Shown: positions 1 through 5,000 of the stretch, in pieces
Layout: every line of letters begins with the position of its first letter
How positions within the stretch are numbered: position 1 is the stretch's first letter
Assembly (NCBI GenBank): GCA_017382615.1
Contig: JAFNZX010000279.1
Coordinates: 1-5,000 of the forward strand
DNA from: Clostridia bacterium
Lineage (GTDB): Bacteria > Bacillota > Clostridia > Oscillospirales > CAG-272
Length of the DNA stretch: 5,000 bases
Reading direction: 5' to 3'
Translations under genes and position numbers: made by a program
The notes under the pieces: model-generated
Told to the model about the DNA's origin: nothing
The model's input: the letters and a program-made list of their open reading frames with translations, nothing else
Databases searched by the model: none

Positions 1-27
1 ATAGCCGAAGAGAGCCGAACTCATACG

Positions 28-136
28 CCCTGCGGCGAGAATTTTTCGCGTCTTTCGCCAAATCTCGCCTTGCAAGATGCGTATCTTGCTTCGACTCGCT
101 TTGACAAAATCCATCAAAAAATTCAACGCCGGAGGG
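28..136. repeat. First internal imperfect hairpin of the left-edge element
   Basis: Bases 28-37 pair with 127-136 at nine of ten positions, with one G/G mismatch at 32/132. After a small internal loop, 39-46 pair with 117-124 perfectly (gaattttt with aaaaattc). The middle pairs only patchily: 57-62 with 100-105, one mismatch. The tip is a perfect 7-bp stem, gcaagat at 72-78 with atcttgc at 83-89, closing a 4-base loop. A competing local stem is possible between ggcgaga (34-40) and tctcgcc (63-69). The fold was read by eye, and no energy was calculated. Confidence 0.65.
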
Positions 137-145
137 TGCTGCGCA

Positions 146-252
146 GTTTTGCGCGAGCAAATATTTCGCAGATGCAAAGAGAAAATGCGAAGCAATATAA
201 GATATTGCGAGCATTTTCTCTGCCGCAGATGCAGATATTTGCCGAGCAAAAC
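146..252. repeat. Second internal imperfect hairpin of the left-edge element
   Basis: From the base outward to the tip the paired blocks are: 146-152 with 246-252 (gttttgc), 157-164 with 235-242 (gcaaatat), 168-170 with 230-232, 173-175 with 225-227, 178-188 with 211-221 (11 bp, agagaaaatgc), and 192-198 with 202-208 (gcaatat). The tip is a 3-base loop, aag, at 199-201. Small internal loops separate the blocks, and three of them place GA opposite GA. On the right side this arm runs directly into the outer stem at 253, with no unpaired base between. Confidence 0.75.
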
Positions 253-304
253 CGTGTGAGTTCGGCTCTCTTCGGCTATAGGAATACCGGGGAGGGAAGA
301 ACAC

Positions 305-1339
305 ATGAATAATATACAAGCTTTTAAGCAAGCAAAATATGGACTGATGCTGCATTTTGGTCTGTATTCTCTCTTGGGAGGCTATTATCGGGGGAACAAA
401 GGCCCCAATTATGCCGAATGGATCCAGTGCCATCAAAGGATCTCGGTGCATGAAATGCGTAGGCTGGCAAGTGTTTTCAATCCCATTTATTTTGATGCGG
501 ATGAGATCTGTACCTTTGCCAAGCGTTGCGGCATGCAGTATATCGTGATCACTGCCAAGCACCACGAGGGCTTTGCATTGTTTAAATCTGAGGCGGACGA
601 TTTTAACGTTTGTGATGCAACGCCCTTTGGGCGCGATATCATCGGGGAGCTTGCAAACAGCTGCCGGAAATACGGATTAAAGCTGGGTATCTATTATTCG
701 CAGTGCATCGATTGGAACGAGCCGGACGGAGGCGGATATACGGTAGATCCCGCAGGTGCGGCAGGCGTTTCCTGGGAGAATTCCTGGGACTTTCCCGATA
801 AGAGTAAAAAAGACTTCTCCCGCGTGTTTGAAAGGAAAATGTTGCCGCAGATAAAGGAGATTATGAGCAATTACGGCGAGATTTTTTTGGCTTGGTTTGA
901 TATGCCACTGGACTCTACGCCCGAGCAAAGCCAAAGGATCTATGATACCGTGAAGGCACTGCAGCCCAATTGTCTGATCAATTCCAGACTCGGCAACGGG
1001 GTATTTGATTACGTCTCCCTGGGGGATAATGAGATTCCTGACGAGATACCAACGGAATTCTCCACGGACTATAATTCCATTTGGGGGTTCAAAAAAAGCC
1101 CGTACGGGCTCTATGAATCCGCCTGCACCTTAAATTGCTCCTGGGGATATTCTGCCGTTGCCGAAAAATGGCGCACCCCCGAGGAGATTGCAGGAACACG
1201 CCTGAAACTGGAAAGACTGGGTGTCAATTATCTGATCAATATAGGACCGGATTCACTTGGAAGAATCCCGTACCGGGCAAAAGAAATCCTGGAAAAGGCA
1301 GCAGAGCAGTATGAAACGATGAAAGATCAAACCATGTAA
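305..1339 (+). CDS. GH29 alpha-L-fucosidase-like glycoside hydrolase, short cytoplasmic form
   Basis: This 344-aa protein matches the catalytic (beta/alpha)8 domain of glycoside hydrolase family 29, which removes alpha-L-fucose by a retaining mechanism. Visible family signatures are the N-terminal YGLMLHFGLYS (12-22), the substrate-site motif TAKHHEGFALF (83-93), the strand YGLKLGIYYS (123-132), FLAWFDMP (194-201) with D199 as the expected catalytic nucleophile, NCSWGY (277-282) and LINIGPDSLGRIP (310-322). E271, in LYES, is a possible acid/base residue, but this position varies in the family. No signal peptide or membrane segment is seen and cysteines are frequent, which points to the cytoplasm and to imported fucosyl-oligosaccharides as substrate. 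The protein ends soon after the NIGP motif, so the C-terminal beta-sandwich common in GH29 is absent. The start is supported by GGGGAGGG at 289-296, 8 bases upstream. No promoter is visible between the left-edge element and this gene. Family assignment is firm; true substrate is inferred. Confidence 0.9.
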   Translation: MNNIQAFKQAKYGLMLHFGLYSLLGGYYRGNKGPNYAEWIQCHQRISVHEMRRLASVFNPIYFDADEICTFAKRCGMQYIVITAKHHEGFALFKSEADDFNVCDATPFGRDIIGELANSCRKYGLKLGIYYSQCIDWNEPDGGGYTVDPAGAAGVSWENSWDFPDKSKKDFSRVFERKMLPQIKEIMSNYGEIFLAWFDMPLDSTPEQSQRIYDTVKALQPNCLINSRLGNGVFDYVSLGDNEIPDEIPTEFSTDYNSIWGFKKSPYGLYESACTLNCSWGYSAVAEKWRTPEEIAGTRLKLERLGVNYLINIGPDSLGRIPYRAKEILEKAAEQYETMKDQTM

Positions 1340-1413
1340 GGCGGGGAAAATATCGAAAAGATGTATTCGGTGCGCCCAAGCGTAAAAAAATTTTGATAAT
1401 CTGCTCAATACCG

Positions 1414-1442
1414 TTGCTTTTTTTGCAAATTGGTTGTATAAT
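1414..1442 (+). promoter_or_regulatory. Sigma-A-type promoter for the two-component operon
   Basis: A perfect TATAAT lies at 1437-1442, with TTGCTT at 1414-1419 as a weak -35 box and a 17-base spacer. Transcription would begin near 1449-1450, leaving a leader of about 80 bases before the kinase start at 1532. The leader holds a weak possible hairpin (ttgcc at 1470-1474 with ggcaa at 1497-1501) and a good GGAGGT at 1521-1526. No convincing terminator for the upstream fucosidase gene is visible between 1340 and 1413, so some read-through into this operon is possible. Confidence 0.65.
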
Positions 1443-1531
1443 GGAAAAAATGAGTCCAGTTCCAAGTGCTTGCCCGAAAGTCTTTCGCTTTCAGTTGGCA
1501 ATGATCAGGAGAATATATCCGGAGGTAAACA

Positions 1532-3382
1532 ATGCCTGATGTCAAAAACAAATCCCAAACGCTTAAACAATATTTCCCGATTCTGGGGATTTTATTGTTG
1601 ATTTTACTTGCAGTATTTTTGCTTTGGTTCAATAACAGAACCAGCATGCAGGCACAGCCGGCTTTGATAGCTCAGGTGTATTTTGACGGTGAGTACCGCA
1701 TTGGACAGGGCGAATGGCACAAGATCGTAAAGGGAGAGCACATTCCTTCCACCCACGGCGACGTGACGCTTCGAGGCAATTTCCATATGCTTGATCCCGA
1801 AGGTGGCTACGTTGGCATATACAGAGGAGATCTTCCGATTGCTTTTTATACCGATCATATCAACGTGACGTTCTATGAGGTTGGATTTGACCCCTTTGTT
1901 GTGGATATGGAAAACGCCTTATACGAGGATTCCGTATGCGGTGAAGGCTGGTCTGCCTACTTTCTGCAAAGCGAGAGTGACCAGCAGGTTGAGATGCTGT
2001 TGCACAATCCTCACGGCTTTGGAAATGAAAACGCAGTGGATAAAATGCTTTCGTCCATGGCATTTTGGACGGGCATTGAATTTGAGAAAAGCGCGTTGAG
2101 TGAAGGCGAAACACAGAGAAATGCAGGCATGCTGCTGATGCTGGTTTCATTCGTTTTTCTTGGTATTGCGCTGTTTTCAAGTCTGATCCACATCAAAAGC
2201 AATAAGCTGATATGGCTGTTTGGGCTTGTGGTGCTATTTGCGGGAAGCTACTTCTCCTATAGTTCACGCGGTGTTTCCTTCTGGAGCGAATCCATCATTC
2301 TTAACACCACCATGCTTGGTTGCTCTATGATCTTTTATATGCTGTTTTTGTCGATGAGTATTCTGTATTTTCTCAAGGGCATGAAACGCCTTGGTCATAT
2401 AACGGTGGTGCTTTTGTCGGTGCTTGATGCGATATTCCTTGCATTGCCGATTATCAGCGACGTGCATTTTTATGACACCTGGATCTGGTGGGTTGCGGTG
2501 CAGGGTATTGCCAACGTCTTGCTGCTGATCTGCCTTGTAAACGAGATTATCACAACCGAAAGCAAAAGAGACCGCTGGCTATGCGTCTGCGTCTGCGTTC
2601 CTTTGCTTGCCTTTTATATTGACGTTGTGTGCACTTGGCGGGGCACCTGGCAGGGCGGTGTAGCATCCGGGTACGTTTTCTCCGTGCTGTTCGCCGTAGC
2701 AATGATCATGGTGCTTAAGCTGATTCCCGAGAGCATCAATGCGGCAAATAAAGCAAAGGAATTGGAAATGGAGAGAATTGTTCTCAATGCAGAGCTTGCA
2801 GAAAGCAGGATCTCCACCATGATGAGCCAGATTCGCCCGCACTTTATTTATAATACGCTTGGCAGCATTGAGCAGCTGTGCAAGCTGGATCCCGCCAAGG
2901 CGGGCGAGCTGGTACACAGCTTTGCAAAATATCTCAGAGGTAATTTCGGAGAGCTGGATAATCCCAAGCCTATACTGATGTCGCAGGAAATGGAGCACGT
3001 ACACCATTACATCAGTATAGAAAACGTGCGCTTCCCGGACATGACTTTCTCATTTGAGATGAAGTCAGAGGACTTCCATATTCCCGCGCTGACCGTTCAG
3101 CCTATCGTCGAAAACGCAATCAAGCACGGTTTAATGAAGCTTCCAAGGGGCGGTACGATTCACGTGGTCTCCTATGAGACCGATACGGACTATTGCATTT
3201 CTGTGGTGGATGACGGCGTGGGCTTTGACACCGAGATGCTCATAGATGAAAGAAAGCACGTGGGACTTCGCAACATCCGCGAAAGACTGAAGGTGATGGT
3301 CAACGGTAGGCTTGATATTGAAAGCACAGTAGGTGTGGGCACTAAGGTGTTAGTAACGATTCCAAAGGAGATGAGAAAATGA
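1532..3382 (+). CDS. Membrane sensor histidine kinase, LytS/YehU-type core with extracellular domain and 7TM-like region
   Basis: The 616-aa protein senses a signal at the membrane and should phosphorylate the regulator encoded next. Residues 14-33 form an N-terminal membrane anchor or uncleaved signal. About 34-197 is an extracellular domain resembling the ligand domains that precede 7TM-DISM sensors. About 200-403 carries seven hydrophobic spans, and a short coiled-coil linker covers about 404-432. The kinase core has the His_kinase-type H-box QIRPHFIYNTL with H437 as the phospho-acceptor. The ATPase domain shows the N-box PIVENAIKHG (N528), the G-box DDGVGFD (560-566), VGLRNIRERL (577-586) and GVGT (601-604). 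All key kinase residues are present. The start is set by GGAGGT at 1521-1526, 5 bases before the ATG. The stop overlaps the next gene by ATGA. The ligand cannot be read from sequence; the extracellular domain could plausibly bind carbohydrate or peptide, but that is inference. Confidence 0.93.
   Translation: MPDVKNKSQTLKQYFPILGILLLILLAVFLLWFNNRTSMQAQPALIAQVYFDGEYRIGQGEWHKIVKGEHIPSTHGDVTLRGNFHMLDPEGGYVGIYRGDLPIAFYTDHINVTFYEVGFDPFVVDMENALYEDSVCGEGWSAYFLQSESDQQVEMLLHNPHGFGNENAVDKMLSSMAFWTGIEFEKSALSEGETQRNAGMLLMLVSFVFLGIALFSSLIHIKSNKLIWLFGLVVLFAGSYFSYSSRGVSFWSESIILNTTMLGCSMIFYMLFLSMSILYFLKGMKRLGHITVVLLSVLDAIFLALPIISDVHFYDTWIWWVAVQGIANVLLLICLVNEIITTESKRDRWLCVCVCVPLLAFYIDVVCTWRGTWQGGVASGYVFSVLFAVAMIMVLKLIPESINAANKAKELEMERIVLNAELAESRISTMMSQIRPHFIYNTLGSIEQLCKLDPAKAGELVHSFAKYLRGNFGELDNPKPILMSQEMEHVHHYISIENVRFPDMTFSFEMKSEDFHIPALTVQPIVENAIKHGLMKLPRGGTIHVVSYETDTDYCISVVDDGVGFDTEMLIDERKHVGLRNIRERLKVMVNGRLDIESTVGVGTKVLVTIPKEMRK
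3364..3370 (+). promoter_or_regulatory. Ribosome binding site for the response regulator, inside the kinase gene
   Basis: AAAGGAG lies 8 bases before the ATG at 3379, within the last codons of the kinase gene. The kinase stop and the regulator start share ATGA (3379-3382), so the regulator can be translated both by re-initiation and from its own site. This supports tight co-expression of the pair. Confidence 0.8.
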
Positions 3383-4152
3383 TTGCTATAGCAGTAGATG
3401 ATGAAATGCTGATGCTCGGCGCGTTGGTGTCGGCAATTGAAGCCTCGCCCGATATTACGGAGGTGGCAAAATTTTCCGATTGTGAGCAAGCACTTGCGTT
3501 TGTCACGGACAATGCAGCAGATGTTGCATTCTTGGATATCAATATGCGCGGTATGGGCGGGCTGGCTCTTGCAGAAAAGATTATTGCATGCCGTCCGAAT
3601 TGCAAAATCGTATTCTGCACCGGCTATGAGGAATACGCCATTCCTGCGTTCAAGCTGCACGCCTCAGGGTATTTGATGAAGCCGATCTCAGCCGAGGACG
3701 TGCAGGGAGAGATTGACAACATAAAGGGCGTTCGCCAAAAGGAAAAGCTGCTCAGGGTGAATTGCTTTGGCAATTTTGAGGTATATGTCAGAGAGGAAAA
3801 GCTTGTATTCAAGCGACTGAAAACCAAGGAACTGTTTGCCTTTCTTGTAGACCGCAACGGGGCGGGGATGACCGCAAAGCAGATCTGTGCCGTGCTGTTT
3901 CCCGACGATACGGACGACACCAAAAACGCAGCGTATTTGCGCCAGCTCTTTATGGATCTCAAAAACACGTTGAAATCCGTGGGAGCGGAGGCGGTTTTAT
4001 GCCATGAAACACCGTGTTACCGCATTGATACCGGTTTGATCAAGTGCGATTATATCAGCTATCTTGAAACGGGCAAGCCGGAATTTCACGGAGAATACAT
4101 GACGCAGTACAGCTGGGCAGAGGACACCTGTGCAATGCTTCTGTTTAAATAA
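3379..4152 (+). CDS. Response regulator with receiver domain and SARP-like winged helix (COG3947/SAPR type)
   Basis: This 257-aa cytoplasmic transcription regulator is the likely partner of the kinase it overlaps. The receiver domain (about 1-118) has the acidic pair D7/D8, phospho-acceptor D53 in FLDINM, T81 and K101 in LMKPIS, so it looks fully active. Residues about 124-228 form an OmpR/SARP-like winged helix: LRVNCFGNFEVYV, then KTKELFAFLVDRNG, MTAKQICAVLFPDD, and the recognition-helix region AAYLRQLFMDLKNTLK. The tail FHGEYMTQYSWAEDT (236-250) resembles the core of the BTAD domain that follows the winged helix in SARP regulators. Most of that domain is missing, so this is the short form. 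LytS-type kinases are more often paired with LytTR or AraC-type regulators; this one has neither. It may act on the direct repeats at 4273-4294 just downstream, on its own promoter, or elsewhere. Domain calls are firm; targets are inferred. Confidence 0.9.
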   Translation: MIAIAVDDEMLMLGALVSAIEASPDITEVAKFSDCEQALAFVTDNAADVAFLDINMRGMGGLALAEKIIACRPNCKIVFCTGYEEYAIPAFKLHASGYLMKPISAEDVQGEIDNIKGVRQKEKLLRVNCFGNFEVYVREEKLVFKRLKTKELFAFLVDRNGAGMTAKQICAVLFPDDTDDTKNAAYLRQLFMDLKNTLKSVGAEAVLCHETPCYRIDTGLIKCDYISYLETGKPEFHGEYMTQYSWAEDTCAMLLFK

Positions 4153-4157
4153 TGCAC

Positions 4158-4189
4158 AAAGAACGGCAGACGACCATCTGCCGTTCTTT
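4158..4189 (+). terminator. Rho-independent-type terminator after the two-component operon
   Basis: A perfect 13-bp stem pairs 4158-4170 (aaagaacggcaga) with 4177-4189 around a 6-base loop, beginning 5 bases after the regulator stop. The U-tract is modest: TTT closes the stem, followed by ATTTAG. The A-run on the left arm mirrors it, so the hairpin might also work in the other direction. It separates the signalling operon from the phosphatase gene, which therefore needs its own promoter. Confidence 0.85.
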
Positions 4190-4272
4190 ATTTAGCTGAA
4201 AAATTACGCGCTGCAGTACGTTTTCGGATAAAGTACCGGAACAAAAGCACAATTTTTTATGAATTGGGAGGA

Positions 4273-4294
4273 TTTGTAACACCTTTGTAACGCC
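4273..4294 (+). promoter_or_regulatory. Two 11-bp tandem repeats, TTTGTAACRCC, likely activator-binding site
   Basis: Bases 4273-4283 and 4284-4294 are identical at 10 of 11 positions. They end 8 bases before the -10 box at 4303 and cover the -35 region. An 11-bp period puts both copies on the same face of DNA, the layout used by winged-helix activators of the OmpR, PhoB/PhoP and SARP families. The adjacent regulator belongs to this structural class. The downstream product is a phosphatase, so a Pho-box under phosphate control is an equally good reading. The repeat is seen directly; the binding protein is inferred. Confidence 0.65.
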
Positions 4295-4302
4295 CGTGTC
4301 GT

Positions 4303-4308
4303 TATAAT
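4303..4308 (+). promoter_or_regulatory. -10 box of the acid phosphatase promoter
   Basis: A perfect TATAAT is present with no acceptable -35 box at 16-18 bases; at 17 bases the hexamer is CACCTT. Transcription would start near 4315, giving a leader of about 95 bases. A good -10 with a missing -35, replaced by tandem repeats, is the usual shape of an activator-dependent promoter. Confidence 0.65.
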
Positions 4309-4325
4309 AAACACAGCTTCAATGA

Positions 4326-4377
4326 TCTGAGCTGTTTGCTTGCCTCTATTCCGGCGTAAGGCGATCAAAAGCTCAGA
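4326..4377 (+). promoter_or_regulatory. Stem-forming 5' leader of the phosphatase gene, class unknown
   Basis: Bases 4326-4333 (tctgagct) pair perfectly with 4370-4377. Inside, gcct at 4342-4345 can pair with aggc at 4359-4362. A run of six T (4387-4392) follows nine bases after the outer stem, just before the ribosome binding site. I do not recognise any known riboswitch class here. The stem could influence translation or termination, or be incidental. Confidence 0.4.
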
Positions 4378-4395
4378 GCGACAAAATTTTTTCTA

Positions 4396-4400
4396 AAGGA
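4396..4400 (+). promoter_or_regulatory. Ribosome binding site that decides the phosphatase start
   Basis: AAGGA lies 9 bases before the ATG at 4410 but only 3 bases before an in-frame ATG at 4404. Normal spacing favours 4410, so the annotated protein starts there. Using 4404 would add just two residues (Met-Lys). Confidence 0.65.
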
Positions 4401-4409
4401 CTGATGAAA

Positions 4410-5000
4410 ATGCAAAACAAAACAGCGATCTTGAGCAACCCGGTTACAAAAATTGTGATCTTTTGCCTTGTTGGTATCATATTGTTCTCAGCTGGTATCG
4501 GCATCGGGCTTGCACTGCAGCCTAAAGCAGGGGACGTACAGCCTGAGCAGCAAGAGCAAGAGCAACAGCAACAGCAGCCTAATGGCTATGCGGCAAACCC
4601 CTCTCATGAGTATCTGGCAGGAGCAGCGGCATGGCAAATGAGTGCAGAGGCGCACGCTTTGATGATGCAGGGCTTTAACCTTGCTGAAAGAAATATTGAT
4701 GAAATTGTCGCCTATGCGGATAACGGGATCAACGGCTACCGTTGGGTTGAAAGTGACGGGGAAAAGAAGTTGTATCTCAACGATAAACGAGTGTGTGTGG
4801 TTTGCGATATTGACGACACTTTGGTGGACGGCGTGCATTACACGGCAAATATACTTGGCAAGGATGGTGAATGGACCAATAAAGCGTTTACCGACTTTGT
4901 ACAAAGCAATGGTTGCACCGCACTTCCCGGCGCGGTAGCCTTTGCAAACTATTGCAAGCAAAACGGCATTGCTATTTTCTACGTGACCAATCGCTACGAT
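4410..5000 (+). CDS. Membrane-anchored class C acid phosphatase (HAD superfamily, e(P4)-like), 3' end outside window
   Basis: The first 197 residues are visible with no stop before the window edge. Residues about 15-36 form one hydrophobic segment after a short Lys-containing N-terminus: a signal anchor. No lipobox cysteine follows, unlike the classic lipoprotein e(P4). Residues 37-60 are a Pro/Gln/Glu-rich linker. The folded domain begins near 65 with WQMSAEAHALMMQGFNLA, typical of the family's helical start. HAD motif I is VCDIDDTLVD, with D133 as nucleophile and D135 as acid/base. HAD motif II is FYVTNR, with T193; the window ends just after it. Family members release phosphate from nucleotides and other monoesters outside the cell, usually with Mg2+. 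The expected role is extracellular phosphate or nucleoside scavenging. Motifs III and IV, near the C-terminus, cannot be checked. The gene has its own promoter with tandem repeats, consistent with phosphate-responsive or two-component control. Confidence 0.87.
   Translation, partial: MQNKTAILSNPVTKIVIFCLVGIILFSAGIGIGLALQPKAGDVQPEQQEQEQQQQQPNGYAANPSHEYLAGAAAWQMSAEAHALMMQGFNLAERNIDEIVAYADNGINGYRWVESDGEKKLYLNDKRVCVVCDIDDTLVDGVHYTANILGKDGEWTNKAFTDFVQSNGCTALPGAVAFANYCKQNGIAIFYVTNRYD
4545..4577 (+). repeat. CAG/CAA/GAG codon repeat encoding a Gln/Glu linker
   Basis: Eleven consecutive codons (residues 46-56 of the phosphatase) are only CAG, CAA or GAG, giving E and Q residues. The low-complexity tract joins the membrane anchor to the catalytic domain. 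Such tracts can change length by replication slippage, so this linker may differ among strains. Confidence 0.8.

Larger units (their letters stand above)
1..279. repeat. Long self-complementary element with 23-bp perfect terminal inverted repeats (MITE-like or structured-RNA-like)
   Basis: Bases 1-23 are the exact reverse complement of 257-279. Pairing extends to 1-27 with 253-279 if one G-T wobble (24/256) is allowed. Inside this outer stem lie two further imperfect hairpins, 28-136 and 146-252, joined by a 9-base linker, so one strand can fold into a Y-shaped three-way junction covering nearly every base. Open frames crossing the element look accidental. No transposase is visible. The left arm begins at base 1 of the window, so the true left end and any target-site duplication cannot be seen. 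A small non-autonomous mobile element (MITE or interspersed hairpin repeat) is the simplest reading. A structured RNA or a regulatory leader for the gene at 305 is the alternative. The self-complementarity is certain; the class of element is inferred. Confidence 0.8.

Noticed and set aside
101..106. Perfect TTGACA hexamer inside the element as a fucosidase -35 box
   Set aside because: No -10-like hexamer is found 16-18 bases downstream (the region around 123-130 is ttcaacgc), so it is not supported as a promoter.
277..282. TATAGG as a -10 box for the fucosidase gene
   Set aside because: It is a poor match, has no -35 partner, and would start transcription on top of the ribosome binding site.
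70..312. Open frame for an 80-aa protein on the + strand over the left-edge element
   Set aside because: It lies across the self-complementary element, has no ribosome binding site, overlaps the fucosidase start, and its composition follows the repeat rather than any protein family. A shorter frame at 77-259 fails for the same reasons.
1383..1394. A-run followed by T-run after the fucosidase gene as a terminator
   Set aside because: There is no GC-rich stem beside it; the sequence is only a short A/T palindrome.
2579..3007. 142-aa open frame on the minus strand
   Set aside because: It is entirely opposite the kinase coding sequence, whose domains are continuous and recognisable; the minus-strand product resembles nothing known.
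3190..3660. 156-aa open frame on the minus strand across the kinase-regulator junction
   Set aside because: It lies opposite two overlapping, well-supported genes and is a shadow frame.
4545..4577. Short repeated units as a CRISPR-like or regulatory repeat
   Set aside because: They are in-frame Gln/Glu codons within a linker, with no spacers and no conserved unit longer than a codon pair.
4488..4961. 157-aa open frame on the minus strand with a leucine run
   Set aside because: The leucine run is the antisense of the CAG/CAA linker codons of the phosphatase. The + strand shows HAD motifs I and II, so the minus frame is an artefact.

Overview
The window looks like a chromosomal segment from a low-to-mid-GC Firmicute, most likely a Clostridia-class anaerobe of gut type (Oscillospirales- or Christensenellales-like). 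This is inferred from strong GGAGG-type ribosome binding sites, TATAAT promoters, a 7TM-type LytS-like kinase paired with a SARP-like response regulator, and a free-standing GH29 glycosidase. No taxonomic marker gene is present, so the assignment is tentative. All four genes read left to right.

Layout. Bases 1-279 are a non-coding, highly self-complementary element. Perfect 23-bp inverted repeats sit at its two ends, and two long imperfect hairpins lie between them, so one strand can fold into a Y-shaped three-way junction. It ends only about 12 bases before the ribosome binding site of the first gene. Bases 305-1339 encode a short, cytoplasmic GH29 alpha-L-fucosidase-like enzyme. A 192-bp intergenic region with a recognisable promoter (1414-1442) follows. 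Next is a two-gene two-component operon. The first gene is a 616-aa membrane sensor histidine kinase with an extracellular domain, a 7TM-like region and a LytS/YehU-type kinase core (1532-3382). The second, overlapping it by 4 bp, is a 257-aa response regulator with a receiver domain and a SARP-like winged helix (3379-4152). A 13-bp-stem hairpin at 4158-4189 closes the operon. The last 850 bases hold a promoter with two 11-bp tandem repeats just upstream of its -10 box, a structured leader, and the first 197 codons of a membrane-anchored class C acid phosphatase of the HAD superfamily, cut off by the window end.

How the parts may work together. The kinase and regulator clearly form one signalling pair. 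The tandem TTTGTAACRCC repeats lie where an OmpR/SARP/PhoB-type winged-helix activator would bind, and the promoter lacks a good -35 box. The phosphatase gene is therefore probably activator-dependent. The activator could be the adjacent regulator or a separate PhoB/PhoP-type protein acting through a Pho-box-like site; the sequence alone does not decide. The fucosidase has no visible link to the signalling pair apart from being next to it.

The best candidates for something undescribed are the Y-shaped element at the left edge and the repeat-controlled phosphatase promoter. I see no CRISPR array, transposase, rRNA or tRNA, and no obvious new multi-gene defence system.
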